Source: Xanthobacteraceae bacterium
Lineage (GTDB): Bacteria > Pseudomonadota > Alphaproteobacteria > Rhizobiales > Xanthobacteraceae
Assembly (NCBI GenBank): GCA_030043175.1
Contig: JASHYD010001222.1
Span: 1-8,138, forward strand
DNA: 8,138 nucleotides
Reading direction: 5' to 3'
Under the pieces are notes generated by a model. It did no database searches. It was not told where the DNA came from and worked only from the letters and a program-made list of their open reading frames with translations. Within the stretch, counting starts at the first letter, position 1. Each line of letters opens with the position of its first letter. The translations under genes and the position numbers were made by a program. This document shows positions 7,068-8,138 of this stretch, in pieces.

Positions 7068-8138
7068 ATGCACATGCAACAGCGGTCTCCCTCGTCGGAT
7101 AAATATCGACGCCCCTGGCTGGCTGTCCTGGGGGCGATTGCCACGTTTACACTCGCCGGATGCAGCTCCAGAAACGCGTACGTCCCTCCGCCGCCTCCGA
7201 AGGTTGTCGTCGCCCAGCCCGTGCAGAAGCCCGTGACCCTGTATCTCGAGCTGACCGGCAACACCGCTCCGTTCAACTCTGTAAGTCTGGTGGCGCGGGT
7301 CCAGGGCTATCTGGAATCGATCGATTATAAGGATGGTGCCGCGGTCACGAAGGGGACGCAGCTCTTCGGTATCGAACGCAGCGTCTATCAGGCTCAGCTC
7401 GATCAGGCGCAGGGCCAGTTGGCGCATGATCAGGCCGTGCTCAAGGAGGCACAGGTCGACCTTGCCCGTTACCAGCAGTTGCTGAAAACCAATGCGGTCG
7501 CCCAGCAGCAAGCGCAGGACCAGCAATATACGGTGGAGCAGAACGAAGGCACCGTGAAGATCGATGAGGCCAACGTTGAAACCGCCACGATCAACCTTGG
7601 CTATACGCGCGTCCTTGCCCCCTTCGACGGCATCGTCACCAATCATCAAGTCAGTGTCGGCACGCTCGTCGGGGCGGCCTCCACCACGCCGACGACGCTT
7701 GCGACCATCGTCCAGACTGCCCCCCTCTACGCCTATTTCAACGCGAGCGAACCACAAGTCTTGGCGATCCGGCGAAACCGCGCCCAGCGCGGTGAGAGCC
7801 CACTCCCGGCACACTTGTCGGACGTCCCGGTCGAGATGGGGCTGCAGGATGAGGAGGGCTATCCTCACAAAGGACATCTCGACTATGTCGCGCCCCAGAT
7901 CGATACGGCGACGGGCACGCTGACGGGGCGCGCGCTGTTCGACAACAAAGATCACACGCTGCTGCCGGGGCTGTTCGTGCGGGTTAGGATCCCGATCGCG
8001 CGCCAAGACAAGGCGCTGCTGGCGCGAAACGATGCGATCGGGACGAGCCAGGAAGGCAGCTATGTTCTGGTCGTCGGCCCGGACAATGTCGTTCAACGCA
8101 AAATCGTGAAAACCGGGGATCAAGAAGGCCAGCTTCGG
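7068..8138 (+). CDS. RND efflux periplasmic adaptor subunit (membrane fusion lipoprotein), 3' partial
   Basis: The first 357 residues of an AcrA/MexA-type membrane fusion protein that links an inner-membrane RND pump to an outer-membrane channel. The N-terminus is a lipoprotein signal with lipobox LAGC (Cys32) after a hydrophobic stretch (17-30). After a Pro-rich linker (PPPPP, 40-44) come the first lipoyl half-motif (VSLVARVQGYLESIDYKDGA, 72-91), an alpha-helical hairpin rich in Gln and Ala (about 104-172), the second lipoyl half (LGYTRVLAPFDGIV, 177-190), and the beta-barrel and membrane-proximal parts (LDYVAPQIDTATGTL, then LLPGLFVRVRIP). The family is usually slightly under 400 residues, so only a short tail is missing. 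The start is uncertain: in-frame ATGs lie at 7032, 7053, 7068 and 7074. An RND permease gene is expected just beyond the right edge. Substrates of the pump are unknown. Confidence 0.93.
   Translation, partial: MHMQQRSPSSDKYRRPWLAVLGAIATFTLAGCSSRNAYVPPPPPKVVVAQPVQKPVTLYLELTGNTAPFNSVSLVARVQGYLESIDYKDGAAVTKGTQLFGIERSVYQAQLDQAQGQLAHDQAVLKEAQVDLARYQQLLKTNAVAQQQAQDQQYTVEQNEGTVKIDEANVETATINLGYTRVLAPFDGIVTNHQVSVGTLVGAASTTPTTLATIVQTAPLYAYFNASEPQVLAIRRNRAQRGESPLPAHLSDVPVEMGLQDEEGYPHKGHLDYVAPQIDTATGTLTGRALFDNKDHTLLPGLFVRVRIPIARQDKALLARNDAIGTSQEGSYVLVVGPDNVVQRKIVKTGDQEGQLR

Noticed and set aside
7029..8123. A 364-codon open frame on the minus strand opposite the efflux adaptor gene
   Set aside because: Its product is rich in Arg, Asp and Leu with no recognisable domain. 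The + strand frame gives a full adaptor with lipobox and lipoyl motifs. Long antisense frames are common in GC-rich genes.

Overview
The window reads as an alphaproteobacterial chromosome segment, most like Bradyrhizobium or a close Rhizobiales relative. This is inferred from the GC-rich coding style and from the large GAF-PAS-PAS histidine kinase at the left edge, a type I associate with that group; no rRNA or other marker is present to confirm it. All supported genes lie on the + strand and read left to right. No tRNA, rRNA, CRISPR array, insertion sequence or integrase was seen.

Layout: (1) bases 2-2059 are the C-terminal part of a cytoplasmic multidomain sensor histidine kinase whose reading frame is open to the left edge, so the true start lies outside. 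(2) After about 240 bases without a clear gene comes a RutE-type nitroreductase-fold flavoprotein (2297-2890), an orphan without other rut genes. (3) After a 210-base gap there is a compact three-gene cassette: an exported protein with two tandem SnoaL/NTF2-like domains (3101-4009), a [2Fe-2S] subunit (4057-4512) and a Tat-exported molybdopterin subunit (4516-6744) of an isoquinoline 1-oxidoreductase-like molybdenum hydroxylase. (4) A 323-base intergenic region carries several operator-like repeats and a possible 16-codon leader. (5) The window ends inside a lipoprotein membrane-fusion (periplasmic adaptor) subunit of an RND-type efflux pump (7068 to the right edge).

How the genes may work together: the two hydroxylase subunits almost certainly form one enzyme, exported as a folded complex by the Tat pathway using the large subunit's signal. 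The SnoaL-like protein upstream has its own signal peptide and a 47-base gap to the next gene, so it probably acts in the same compartment, perhaps on the same unknown substrate or product. No cytochrome c or FAD subunit and no XdhC-type maturation gene is present. The kinase and the efflux adaptor look like unrelated neighbouring units, although an efflux pump beside an oxidative enzyme could fit handling of aromatic or heterocyclic compounds (inference).

No dramatic new system is visible. The best leads are the SnoaL-SnoaL plus molybdenum hydroxylase cassette, a Gln in place of the usual catalytic Glu in the large subunit, and the operator-like repeats before the efflux gene.
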